Of a stretch of DNA of 64,000 nt, positions 9,526 to 17,500 are shown one piece after another. Positions within the stretch are counted from its first letter, which is position 1. Each line of letters opens with the position of its first letter. This stretch comes from Massilia soli. GTDB taxonomy: Bacteria > Pseudomonadota > Gammaproteobacteria > Burkholderiales > Burkholderiaceae_D. The notes under the pieces were generated by a model, which saw nothing but the letters and a program-made list of their open reading frames with translations, was not told where the DNA came from and ran no database searches. The translations under genes were made by a program, and so were the position numbers. The stretch is from assembly GCF_016809835.1 (NCBI RefSeq), contig NZ_JAFBIL020000002.1, positions 1 through 64,000 on the forward strand, given 5' to 3'.

Positions 9526-12141
9526 ATGAGTCAACAACGCCTGTTTGATAGTTTGACCACCTTGTTCGCCACCCACTCGGTGGTATTTTGGCATGACGTG
9601 GACGGCGAATTTGCCTCCGCGGTAGATACCCTGCAGCTTGAGGGCGTGCAATTGGTGCGCCTGGACGATGCGCCGGTGCTGCGGGTGAAGCTCGACATGG
9701 AGGGCGCCCCAGAACAGCGCTGGCTGATTTACAGCGTCAAGCCCGAGCCGGAACCGACCAAGGACTGGCTGCTCGATGTGCGCATGCGCAGCAAGTCGTT
9801 CCGGGCGGACTCCACCTCCATTCTGCTGGAAGACTTGGGTCTGACAACGCAAGGACTGCGGCAGCACCTGAAAGAGCGCGCCAAATTCCTGCGCGCCAAA
9901 GACAGGGTGGACCGTCTCAAGCGAATGGTTCTGCCGGCCGACGGCGCGCCGGACCTGGACCGCAAGATGCTGGCGGTGCTGACCCGCGCCGACCAACCCG
10001 AGTTGTTTTCCATATTGCAGCGTCTTTACGGAGGCGTGGTGGTGGATGGCGTGGCGGACTTGTCGGCCACGCCCAAAGCTTGGCAAGACATCGCTGCCAA
10101 CGATTTGACGCCCGCATTTTGGGAATTGGTGCAATTACAACTAGGCTATCTTGCGGCCAACCCAAGCCTGCGCGACTTGCTGTTGCGCATTCTGGTGACG
10201 GATTTCTGCCGGAGCCTGCAGGGTGATGCACCACCTCAATTGGCGCACTTCGTGCTCCCTGACCGTACTCTGGCCGCGAATGCGTCGGTGTTTGTGGGGC
10301 GTTGGCGCTCGGATATCGCGCAGTTTGCCAATTACAACGCGCTGGCGCAGGCCGTGGCCAACGAACTTGACCTGGTGAGCTTGTTGTCGGGCCAGTCCGC
10401 CGAGCAATTGGTGGAATGCATGACGTTTGAAGATGTCGAATTGCGGATGGTGCAAGAGCTTAAAAAACGCATTGTGGCCGGTGGAGGCGCCAACATGGAT
10501 GTCGTGCGCGCGCTGATGGCGCGCCGCCGCGACGGGCATTGGGCGAACCCCTTGCTGGCCAGTGCCAACGAACGCACCCGGGCGCTGGCTGCTTGCTACG
10601 ACGCCTTGACCGCTGCAGCCGATTTTTTCAGTCTGAAATCGAGCCATGCCGCGGGCTTCAGTTTTGCTGACGCGGGGACCGCATTTGCACAATACCGCGA
10701 TGAGCTCTTCCGCTTTGACCAGTTGTACCGGCATTTTCACACGGCGGCTGATGCTGTCGAACCCACCGGCTGGGCCGTGCTGCACGAGTTGCGCGAGACG
10801 ATTGAAGGAGTGTACTCCGGCTGGTTCATACCGCACTTGAGCACTGCCTGGTCCAAAGTGGTGGAGGGGCCGCAGGGCTTGCTCAAGCACTGGAAGCTGC
10901 CCGAGGTGACGCCACAACAGGCGTTCTATGAGCGCAAAGTGCTGCCGCTGTTTGAAGGTGGGGTAAAACGGGTGTTCGTGGTGATTTCGGATGCGTTCCG
11001 GTACGAGGTGGCGCAGGAGCTGGTGCAGCACACTAACAGCAAGAGCCGCTTCAAGGCGTCGCTGAACGGCATGCTGGGCGTGTTGCCGAGCTATACCGCG
11101 CTGGGCATGGCCGCGCTGCTGCCGCACAAGTCGCTGGCGTATAAGGAGAGTGCAAATCTGGATGTGTTGGCCGATGGTCACTCCGTGGCAACCCTCGACC
11201 AGCGCCACGAGCATCTGAAAGCCTTTGGCGGTATCGCGATTAAGGCTGAAGACCTAATGGGACTAGGTAAGGAAAAGGGGCGGGAACTGGTGCGCGACCA
11301 GCAGCTCATTTACATCTATCACGACCGCATCGACATGACTGGCGACAAGCAGGCGTCGGAGACCAAGACGTTTGAAGCGGCGGCGCAAACGGTGCAGGAA
11401 CTTGCCAACCTGCTCGGTTTCATCATCAATGGTCTCAATGGGTCCGCAGTGCTGGTCACGGCGGACCATGGATTCATGTACCAGGAATCGGCGCTGGGTG
11501 AATCGGACAAGTCCACGCTGGACGACAAGCCTGCGGGAACATTGAAAGCCAAGAAACGCTACCTGATTGGCCGTGATTTGGGAGCCACCGCGAAAGCCTG
11601 GTCTGGCAATACTGAGGTGACGGCCGGCACTACATTGGAAGGCAGCGTGGATTTCTGGGTGCCCAAAGGCGCCAGCCGGTTCCACTTTGCCGGTGGGGCA
11701 CGCTTCGTTCATGGCAGCGCTATGCCGCAAGAGATTGTGGTGCCGGTCATCACAGTACGGGTAAGCGATGCAGAAAATGCAAAGACAAAATACGTGAGCG
11801 TTAGCCTATTGGGTGCGGTGAACAAGGTGGTGACCAACACCCAGCGCTTCGAGTTCATCCAGACCGACGCGGTTACGGACCGGGTGCTGGCCCGTTCCGT
11901 CGTGGTCTCGCTGCGTGATGGCTCGGATAACGACAAGCCCATCAGCAACCTGCAATCCATCACTTTTGACAGCACTTCACAGTTGCTCGATGAGCGCAAA
12001 CGCTCAGTTTTGTTGACTGTGCTGGCAGGCGCGCATGACCCGCACAAGTACTATGACCTGGTGATGCGTGATGCGGTAAGTAACGTGGAAGTGCTGCGCC
12101 TTCCCGTCAAGGTAGACTTAGCCTTTGGTAACGACTTTTGA
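9526..12141 (+). CDS. pglZ: BREX alkaline-phosphatase-fold protein PglZ
   Basis: PglZ is a metal-dependent member of the alkaline phosphatase superfamily and a core BREX subunit; its substrate in the cell is not settled. The 871-residue product has the metal-site Asp in VFVVISDAFRYE (D489) and the later TADHGF motif (D647, H648), both expected for the fold. The N-terminal part (HSVVFWHDVDGEF) matches the BREX type I form. Its TGA stop overlaps a possible TTG start for the next gene, indicating tight coupling with brxL. Confidence 0.95.
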   Translation: MSQQRLFDSLTTLFATHSVVFWHDVDGEFASAVDTLQLEGVQLVRLDDAPVLRVKLDMEGAPEQRWLIYSVKPEPEPTKDWLLDVRMRSKSFRADSTSILLEDLGLTTQGLRQHLKERAKFLRAKDRVDRLKRMVLPADGAPDLDRKMLAVLTRADQPELFSILQRLYGGVVVDGVADLSATPKAWQDIAANDLTPAFWELVQLQLGYLAANPSLRDLLLRILVTDFCRSLQGDAPPQLAHFVLPDRTLAANASVFVGRWRSDIAQFANYNALAQAVANELDLVSLLSGQSAEQLVECMTFEDVELRMVQELKKRIVAGGGANMDVVRALMARRRDGHWANPLLASANERTRALAACYDALTAAADFFSLKSSHAAGFSFADAGTAFAQYRDELFRFDQLYRHFHTAADAVEPTGWAVLHELRETIEGVYSGWFIPHLSTAWSKVVEGPQGLLKHWKLPEVTPQQAFYERKVLPLFEGGVKRVFVVISDAFRYEVAQELVQHTNSKSRFKASLNGMLGVLPSYTALGMAALLPHKSLAYKESANLDVLADGHSVATLDQRHEHLKAFGGIAIKAEDLMGLGKEKGRELVRDQQLIYIYHDRIDMTGDKQASETKTFEAAAQTVQELANLLGFIINGLNGSAVLVTADHGFMYQESALGESDKSTLDDKPAGTLKAKKRYLIGRDLGATAKAWSGNTEVTAGTTLEGSVDFWVPKGASRFHFAGGARFVHGSAMPQEIVVPVITVRVSDAENAKTKYVSVSLLGAVNKVVTNTQRFEFIQTDAVTDRVLARSVVVSLRDGSDNDKPISNLQSITFDSTSQLLDERKRSVLLTVLAGAHDPHKYYDLVMRDAVSNVEVLRLPVKVDLAFGNDF

Positions 12142-12149
12142 AAATCGAA

Positions 12150-14210
12150 ATGACGCAAACTCCGACACCCGCCGCAACACTGGCCAATGAGCTGCCGGAT
12201 ACCAGCCTGGACACTCTGCTCAACACCCATTTTGCTGGAAAGGTCGTACGCAAAGACCTGACGAAGCTGATTAAAGAGGGGGCGAACGTTCCGGTGTATG
12301 TGTTGGAGTACCTGTTGGGAATGTACTGCGCAAGCAATGACGAGGCCGTCATCCAGAGCGGTTTGGTCAACGTCAAGCGCATCCTCACGGAAAACTACGT
12401 ACGCGCGGACGAGGCGGAGAAGGTCAAGTCCAAGGTGCGCGAGAGCGGCACGTACAAGGTCATCGACAAGGTCACCGTCAAGCTCAACGAAAAGCGGGAC
12501 GTGTACGAGGCGCTGCTTTCCAACTTGGGAGTGAAAAACGCCGAGATTTCCAGTAGCTATGTCCGCCAGTTCGAAAAATTGCTCGTCGGCGGCATCTGGT
12601 GCATCGTCACACTGAAGTACTTCTATGAAGAGGACCAGAAGGGGTCACCCTTTACTGTGACGGAGCTTAAGCCTATCCAGATGCCCAACATGGATATGGC
12701 GGCGCTGTTCGAAGCGCGCAAGTCGTTTACGGATGAGCAGTGGGTTGATGCCTTGATTCGCTCGACCGGCATGGAGCCCAGCCACTTTAAGGAGCGCGTC
12801 AAGTGGCACCTGCTGGCGCGCATGGTGCCACTGGTAGAGAACAACTATAACTTTTGTGAGCTCGGCCCACGCGGCACAGGCAAGAGCCACATCTACAAGG
12901 AAATCAGCCCGAACAGCATCCTAGTATCTGGTGGCCAAACAACCGTGGCAAACCTCTTTTACAACATGGGCGCGCGCAAGGTAGGCCTCGTCGGGCTGTG
13001 GGACGTGGTGGCATTCGATGAAGTGGCCGGCATCAACTTCAAGGACCACGATGGCGTGCAAATCATGAAGGACTACATGGCATCAGGCTCGTTCAGTCGA
13101 GGCCGCGAGTCCATTAACGCTAGTGCTGCGATGGTCTTCGTTGGCAACATCAACCAGAGCGTGGAGTCATTGGTCAAGACCTCGCACCTGTTGGCGCCAT
13201 TTCCGGAAGCGATGATTGACTCGGCGTTTTTTGACCGCTTCCACGCCTACGTGCCAGGCTGGGAAATCCCCAAGATGCGGCCGGAGTTTTTCACTAACCA
13301 GTATGGGCTGATTGTCGACTACCTGGCAGAGTACCTGCGCGAGATGCGCAAGCAAAGTTTTGCCGACGCCATCGACAAATGGTTCAAGCTCGGCAACAAT
13401 CTGAATCAACGCGACACCATCGCGGTGCGGCGCACGACGTCAGGCCTGCTCAAATTGGTGTGCCCTAACGGCGAATACACCAAGGACTCAGTGCGCAAGT
13501 GCTTGGAATATGCGCTGGAGGCTCGTCGCCGCATCAAAGAGCAGCTCAAAAAAATTGGCGGCATGGAGTTCTATGACGTCCATTTCAGCTATATCGACTT
13601 GGAGGATGGCGTTGAACGTTTCGTGACCGTGCCGGAACAGTCTGGCGGTGCGTTAGTCCCTGAAGGACGCTTGAACCCCGGCACTTTGCACACCATCAGC
13701 ATGGGCTCATCCGAGATGCCTGGCATCTACCGACTGGAGATTCAATCTATTCCCGGCACGGGCAAAGCGAACGTATCAGGAGTGGCGCCGCGTGAAGCGG
13801 TAAGGGTGGCGTTCGACTATTTCAAAGCCAACTCATCCCGCGTCAGCGCGTCCATCAAGCCGGGCGAACGTGACTTTCACACCCACCTCGTCGAGTTGCA
13901 GAATAGCGGCGCACCACAGGCACTGACTCTAGCAAGCTTCATTGCCCTGTGCTCTGCGGCGCTGGTCAAGCCAGTGCAGTCCCAGTTGGCCGTCATGGGC
14001 GACATGAGTCTGGGCGGCACCATCGTGCAGGTGCGCAACCTGGCTGAGTGCATGCAGGTCGCGTTCGATGCCGGCGCCAAACGGATTCTGCTCCCAATGT
14101 CGAGTGTGACGGACATCGCAACGGTTCCAGGTGAATTGTTCGCCAAGTTTCAAACAAGCTTCTACTCCGACCCGGTTGATGCGGTGTTCAAAGCACTGGG
14201 AGTGGAATAG
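12150..14210 (+). CDS. brxL: BREX Lon-like AAA+ protein BrxL
   Basis: Last core gene of type I BREX. BrxL is an AAA+ protein with a C-terminal Lon-like domain; it forms ring assemblies on DNA and is needed for phage exclusion but not for methylation. Walker A GPRGTGKS lies near residue 240 and the Walker B-like VVAFDEVAG about 50 residues later. The C-terminal 200 residues resemble the Lon domain (GDMSLGGTIVQVRN), but I do not see the usual Lon lysine context, so proteolysis is uncertain. ATG 12150 was chosen; a TTG at 12138 overlapping the pglZ stop would add four residues. Confidence 0.93.
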   Translation: MTQTPTPAATLANELPDTSLDTLLNTHFAGKVVRKDLTKLIKEGANVPVYVLEYLLGMYCASNDEAVIQSGLVNVKRILTENYVRADEAEKVKSKVRESGTYKVIDKVTVKLNEKRDVYEALLSNLGVKNAEISSSYVRQFEKLLVGGIWCIVTLKYFYEEDQKGSPFTVTELKPIQMPNMDMAALFEARKSFTDEQWVDALIRSTGMEPSHFKERVKWHLLARMVPLVENNYNFCELGPRGTGKSHIYKEISPNSILVSGGQTTVANLFYNMGARKVGLVGLWDVVAFDEVAGINFKDHDGVQIMKDYMASGSFSRGRESINASAAMVFVGNINQSVESLVKTSHLLAPFPEAMIDSAFFDRFHAYVPGWEIPKMRPEFFTNQYGLIVDYLAEYLREMRKQSFADAIDKWFKLGNNLNQRDTIAVRRTTSGLLKLVCPNGEYTKDSVRKCLEYALEARRRIKEQLKKIGGMEFYDVHFSYIDLEDGVERFVTVPEQSGGALVPEGRLNPGTLHTISMGSSEMPGIYRLEIQSIPGTGKANVSGVAPREAVRVAFDYFKANSSRVSASIKPGERDFHTHLVELQNSGAPQALTLASFIALCSAALVKPVQSQLAVMGDMSLGGTIVQVRNLAECMQVAFDAGAKRILLPMSSVTDIATVPGELFAKFQTSFYSDPVDAVFKALGVE

Positions 14211-14213
14211 CGT

Positions 14214-14612
14214 ATGGCAACCAAAGGGATTTCTGAGGCGTTTGCGAAGTACGGAGCGCGACTGAAGAACGTGAATTGGTCGGTCTCCGCGTGGAATCCT
14301 GCCGGCGAACTGGTACTCAGTCTCTGGGCTCACCATTATCGCAAGGGGGACAATGGGTCGGCCGAGTATTTTGGAAAGCTGTCACGGTGGGCGGGGCCGG
14401 GAAACAATGAGTTTCGCGTGAATATTTCCGATGCTTTTGAACGCCATTCGCCGGTGAGGCTCGTGGTTGTGCAAACGGAGAATATCGACCACGTGGAGTC
14501 CGGGGAGGATGCTAGCAGGGTAAAGAAAGATTTTGCAGCGCGAGAGGACCTGGTTGGCGAAGTTGTCGAGCTTGATGACGACAATTATGTCGTTCGGTTC
14601 AGCCGCCGCTGA
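14214..14612 (+). CDS. unknown protein in the BREX operon, directly after brxL
   Basis: Not recognised. The 132-residue product is soluble and charged, with a Trp-containing N-terminal half (VNWSVSAWNPAGELVLSLWAH), a central YFGKLSRWAGPGNNEF stretch and an acidic C-terminus ending VVRFSRR. No catalytic motif, signal peptide or membrane segment is visible. Only 3 nt separate it from the brxL stop, so it is almost certainly cotranslated with BREX. That position suggests an accessory, inhibitor or immunity-type role in the system, but nothing in the sequence proves it. Confidence 0.75.
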   Translation: MATKGISEAFAKYGARLKNVNWSVSAWNPAGELVLSLWAHHYRKGDNGSAEYFGKLSRWAGPGNNEFRVNISDAFERHSPVRLVVVQTENIDHVESGEDASRVKKDFAAREDLVGEVVELDDDNYVVRFSRR

Positions 14613-14773
14613 CCTATCAATGACGAGAGTTAGCGGTAGAGGTTGGGCCCTGTGAAAAGAGGGCAATGCATACTCGGGCGCGCATACCGTGGAATGCTTC
14701 ATCGTTAAAGACGGTAGCTTGGCAGCGCGTCGCGGTGCGTTCATCGCAAATGTAGAGTGATAGGAACTTCCAA

Positions 14774-14854
14774 ATGATGAGTTTGGTTCACAGTTTTTTT
14801 AGTCGCCTTTTCGATTGGCTGTTTCTCCGTAGCTCTTCAACGGTTACTGGATGA
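14774..14854 (+). CDS. possible 26-residue hydrophobic leader peptide
   Basis: A short frame with two adjacent ATG codons encodes a Phe/Leu/Trp-rich segment (SFFSRLFDWLFLRSS) and stops 4 nt before the ATG of the first CD-NTase. It could be a translated leader or a small membrane-active peptide coupled to the downstream gene. The Shine-Dalgarno is weak (AGGAAC) and chance cannot be excluded. Confidence 0.25.
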   Translation: MMSLVHSFFSRLFDWLFLRSSSTVTG

Positions 14855-14858
14855 GAAA

Positions 14859-15914
14859 ATGAGCGTCGAGCGGGCAATCAGCGCAGTTCTGGTAGGTGCC
14901 TTCATTTGGGCGTTTTCCCGTCAAAGACCGAGGATTAGCGCTGAACTGCAGGGATTATTCGAACGCTTCCATGATGCTATTAAGCTCGACGAAAATGATG
15001 AGCGTCGCAAACTGCGCGAGAAGCGTGAGGTTATCCTTTCGACTTTGAAGAGGAAACTAGCCACCCAATCGCTGTCATTTGAGGCGTTCGACCAAGGCAG
15101 CTATGCGATGCGAACTGGTGTGGTCCCAAAAGATGGGAACTATGATATCGACGTTGGACTCATCTTCGACTGCCCGTGCGAACGCTTTCCAGACCCGGTG
15201 ACCTTGAAGTGCTTAGTTCGCGACGCGTTAGTGGCGAACAATCGCACCGTGAAGATTCGACGAGCGTGCGTGACAGTCGAGTACATAAGAAAGGGCGTTC
15301 CGGACTACCACGTCGACCTTGCTTTATACCTTAGGCAGGCAGACGGTCGATTGCGACTCGCAAGGGGGCGAGAGTTTTCGGAGCCTCAACATCGTGAATG
15401 GGAGTGGTCAGCGCCGCGCGAGCTAACTCAATACGTGCTTGCAAAGTTTGCCGGTGAAGACCAAGCTCAATTCCGTCGATGTATTCGATATCTCAAGCGA
15501 TGGCGTGACGAAAATTTCTGTACGGGCGCGCCATTTAGTATCGCGCTCACATTGGCAGCAGCCTGTTGGTTTGAACCGAAGCGAACTGGGGACGGAGTGT
15601 ACGTAGACGTCGAAGCGCTGCACTTTCTCGTAAACAAAATGCGCAGTAATTTCGGAAATGACTGGAACTTTAGCCGGCTCGCCGTACGCCTCCCTGGCAT
15701 CGCCAAGAGCGACCTCATGAAGAGATTGACGGACCCGCAAATGCTTGCGCTCAAAGAGCAATTGAAGAGTCTTGAACTCACGCTCGAAAAGTGCTTTGGC
15801 GACGTCGAGATTTCCGATTCGGCGGCCTCGCTAGCGCCGCTGTTCGGTTCTGATTTTCCATCACTGCGGGACGCACCGCCATCGACCGCTGGAGGCAAGG
15901 CGTTTCGCATTTAG
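14859..15914 (+). CDS. CD-NTase (cGAS/DncV-like nucleotidyltransferase), free-standing copy
   Basis: Predicted cyclic-oligonucleotide synthase of the CBASS family, 351 residues. The nucleotidyltransferase core has the GS motif (DQGSYAMRTG), the metal-binding pair in NYDIDVG (D96, D98) and the third Asp in YHVDLALY (D153). The catalytic triad is therefore complete. It is clearly a paralogue of the CD-NTase at 16493-17500, with about half the core residues shared by eye, but carries an extra hydrophobic N-terminus (about residues 8-19). No effector follows it directly; 578 nt separate it from the CBASS operon. It may make the same or a different nucleotide signal, or be a relic of replacement. 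Confidence 0.85.
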   Translation: MSVERAISAVLVGAFIWAFSRQRPRISAELQGLFERFHDAIKLDENDERRKLREKREVILSTLKRKLATQSLSFEAFDQGSYAMRTGVVPKDGNYDIDVGLIFDCPCERFPDPVTLKCLVRDALVANNRTVKIRRACVTVEYIRKGVPDYHVDLALYLRQADGRLRLARGREFSEPQHREWEWSAPRELTQYVLAKFAGEDQAQFRRCIRYLKRWRDENFCTGAPFSIALTLAAACWFEPKRTGDGVYVDVEALHFLVNKMRSNFGNDWNFSRLAVRLPGIAKSDLMKRLTDPQMLALKEQLKSLELTLEKCFGDVEISDSAASLAPLFGSDFPSLRDAPPSTAGGKAFRI

Positions 15915-16387
15915 AACGCCGGGGGGCTCCTGGCCTGCGCCAAGCCACTTGAACACCTTGAACCGCCTCGGTGTCTCAGTCTCTTTTCGCGGAGAGTAGG
16001 CGGTCTTGGCGCGTTGGCTCAAGCATTCGTGGTTGGCACCGCGAGTGAGGTTGGCGATGTCGAGGGCGCTATGCGTCCGGTGGCCGGGCTCTTGGTTAAT
16101 TAGCACCAAGTCTGCCCGCGATTCGGGCTTGTCGCGCCGCCCCCATTCGCCTCAGCTCCCCCGCATGCTTATCCTTGGGGAAAGTGAAATAAAAGTTCAG
16201 AGAGCAAAACGTGATACTGTTTAGGCATACAGTAGTGCGCCCCAGTCTCACGCTGTGCGTCGAAAAAATGTACCTTCGTCTTGAACTGATGGGCGCTGTT
16301 TGACGAGCTTTGAATTGGCGACTTACCTATAGGCCCGCAGCATCTGCCCGGCCACCCATATCTAGTCGAAGGTATGTTATCGTTGAG
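15915..16387. other. intergenic region before the CBASS operon, upstream part
   Basis: No convincing gene. Small open frames on both strands have no ribosome site and no recognisable domain. The stretch leads into the CIRCE element and the leader of the second CD-NTase. A possible -10 hexamer (TATGTT near 16372) lies just upstream of CIRCE, but no good -35 is seen. Confidence 0.5.
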
Positions 16388-16414
16388 TTAGCACTCAACA
16401 CATGAGAGTGCTAA
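16388..16414. promoter_or_regulatory. CIRCE operator (HrcA binding site) in the CBASS leader
   Basis: A perfect inverted repeat TTAGCACTC - 9 nt - GAGTGCTAA, identical in both arms and spacer length to the CIRCE consensus recognised by the heat-shock repressor HrcA. It lies 78 nt before the start codon of the CBASS CD-NTase (16493). CIRCE normally controls groESL or dnaK, and no chaperone gene is nearby, so here it would place the CBASS operon under HrcA control. The match is direct; the regulation is inferred. Confidence 0.9.
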
Positions 16415-16492
16415 TAGTTGTCTGCAAGCTACCTAACGCCAGGCTGCAGAGGAGTGCAGCGGCGAGTTTCGACTCTTAATTAAGGATTTCCA

Positions 16493-17500
16493 ATGCCCGC
16501 AGTCCAAAAACACTTCGACGATTTTCATTCAAAAATCAAACTTGACGACGACGACGAAAAAGCAAAATTGCGCGAGAAGCGCGACACAATTCTGCGGGTT
16601 CTCGACGCGAATCTTCCCGATGACGTACCGAAGTACGACAACTTCCATCAAGGTAGCTATTCCATGCACACCGGCGTAGTCCCCTTGGACGGGAACTACG
16701 ATATCGACGTCGGCCTTGTCTTTGATTGCAAAAAAGACAAATATCCTGACCCTGTCGCGCTCAAAAAGAAGATTCGCGATGCGTTAGACACCCATGGCCG
16801 TAGCGTAAATATACGCCGGCCATGTGTCACCGTGAACTACATGCGCGGTGACGAGATTGCCTATCACGTTGACCTGGCAGTGTACGCCAAGCGTGATGAC
16901 GGTTATCTCGATATCGCGAAAGGCAAAGAGAACTCGGAGGCAAATAAGCGCGTTTGGGAGCTGTCGGACCCGAAAAAGCTCACCGAGGTTATTTGCACCG
17001 CGTTTACCAACACCTACGACCTGGCGCAATACCGCCGCTGTATTCGGTACCTCAAACGGTGGCGTCAAGTCCAATTTTCTTCCGGCGCCCCCCTGAGCAT
17101 TGCGCTCACGGTCGCTGCACAGAAATGGTTCAAGCCGTATTTTGAGATGTCCGGGAAAGCTGGCGACCTTCAAGCCTTGGTGAACTGGGTCAATGCAATC
17201 CTTGGCGAGTTTCAATGGGCAAGCGTGAACGGAAGTAATCAGCTGCGCCTTGCGGTGACGCTGCCTGTTATCCCGTACAGCGACCTCATGGGGTGGATGA
17301 CGGAAGGGCAGATGAGCACAGTGAAGGCCAAGTTTGAGGTCCTTCGCGATGCGCTCCAAGAGGCCCTTTACGAGGACCTGCCAGAGGTTGCCTGCAAGGT
17401 GCTCAACAAGCAATTTGGTGACGATTTCACCGTGCCCGAAAAGGCCGCCACTGCGCGCGCCGTGGTATCGCCTGTGATTAGCACAGGTAACTCGGCCTGA
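16493..17500 (+). CDS. CBASS CD-NTase (operon copy)
   Basis: Cyclic-oligonucleotide synthase that starts the CBASS response to phage, 335 residues. It shows HQGSYSMHTG, the metal-binding NYDIDVG (D70, D72) and YHVDLAVY (D127), so catalysis should be intact. The C-terminus is short and small-residue rich (STGNSA), the kind of tail that Cap2 conjugates to a target. The ribosome site AAGGA is 7 nt before ATG. Its TGA stop shares one base with the cap2 ATG (TGATG). The CIRCE operator in the leader suggests stress control. Confidence 0.93.
   Translation: MPAVQKHFDDFHSKIKLDDDDEKAKLREKRDTILRVLDANLPDDVPKYDNFHQGSYSMHTGVVPLDGNYDIDVGLVFDCKKDKYPDPVALKKKIRDALDTHGRSVNIRRPCVTVNYMRGDEIAYHVDLAVYAKRDDGYLDIAKGKENSEANKRVWELSDPKKLTEVICTAFTNTYDLAQYRRCIRYLKRWRQVQFSSGAPLSIALTVAAQKWFKPYFEMSGKAGDLQALVNWVNAILGEFQWASVNGSNQLRLAVTLPVIPYSDLMGWMTEGQMSTVKAKFEVLRDALQEALYEDLPEVACKVLNKQFGDDFTVPEKAATARAVVSPVISTGNSA

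Noticed and set aside
10141-11214. 357-codon minus-strand frame inside pglZ
   Set aside because: Antisense to a core BREX gene; low-complexity His/Gln/Arg composition.
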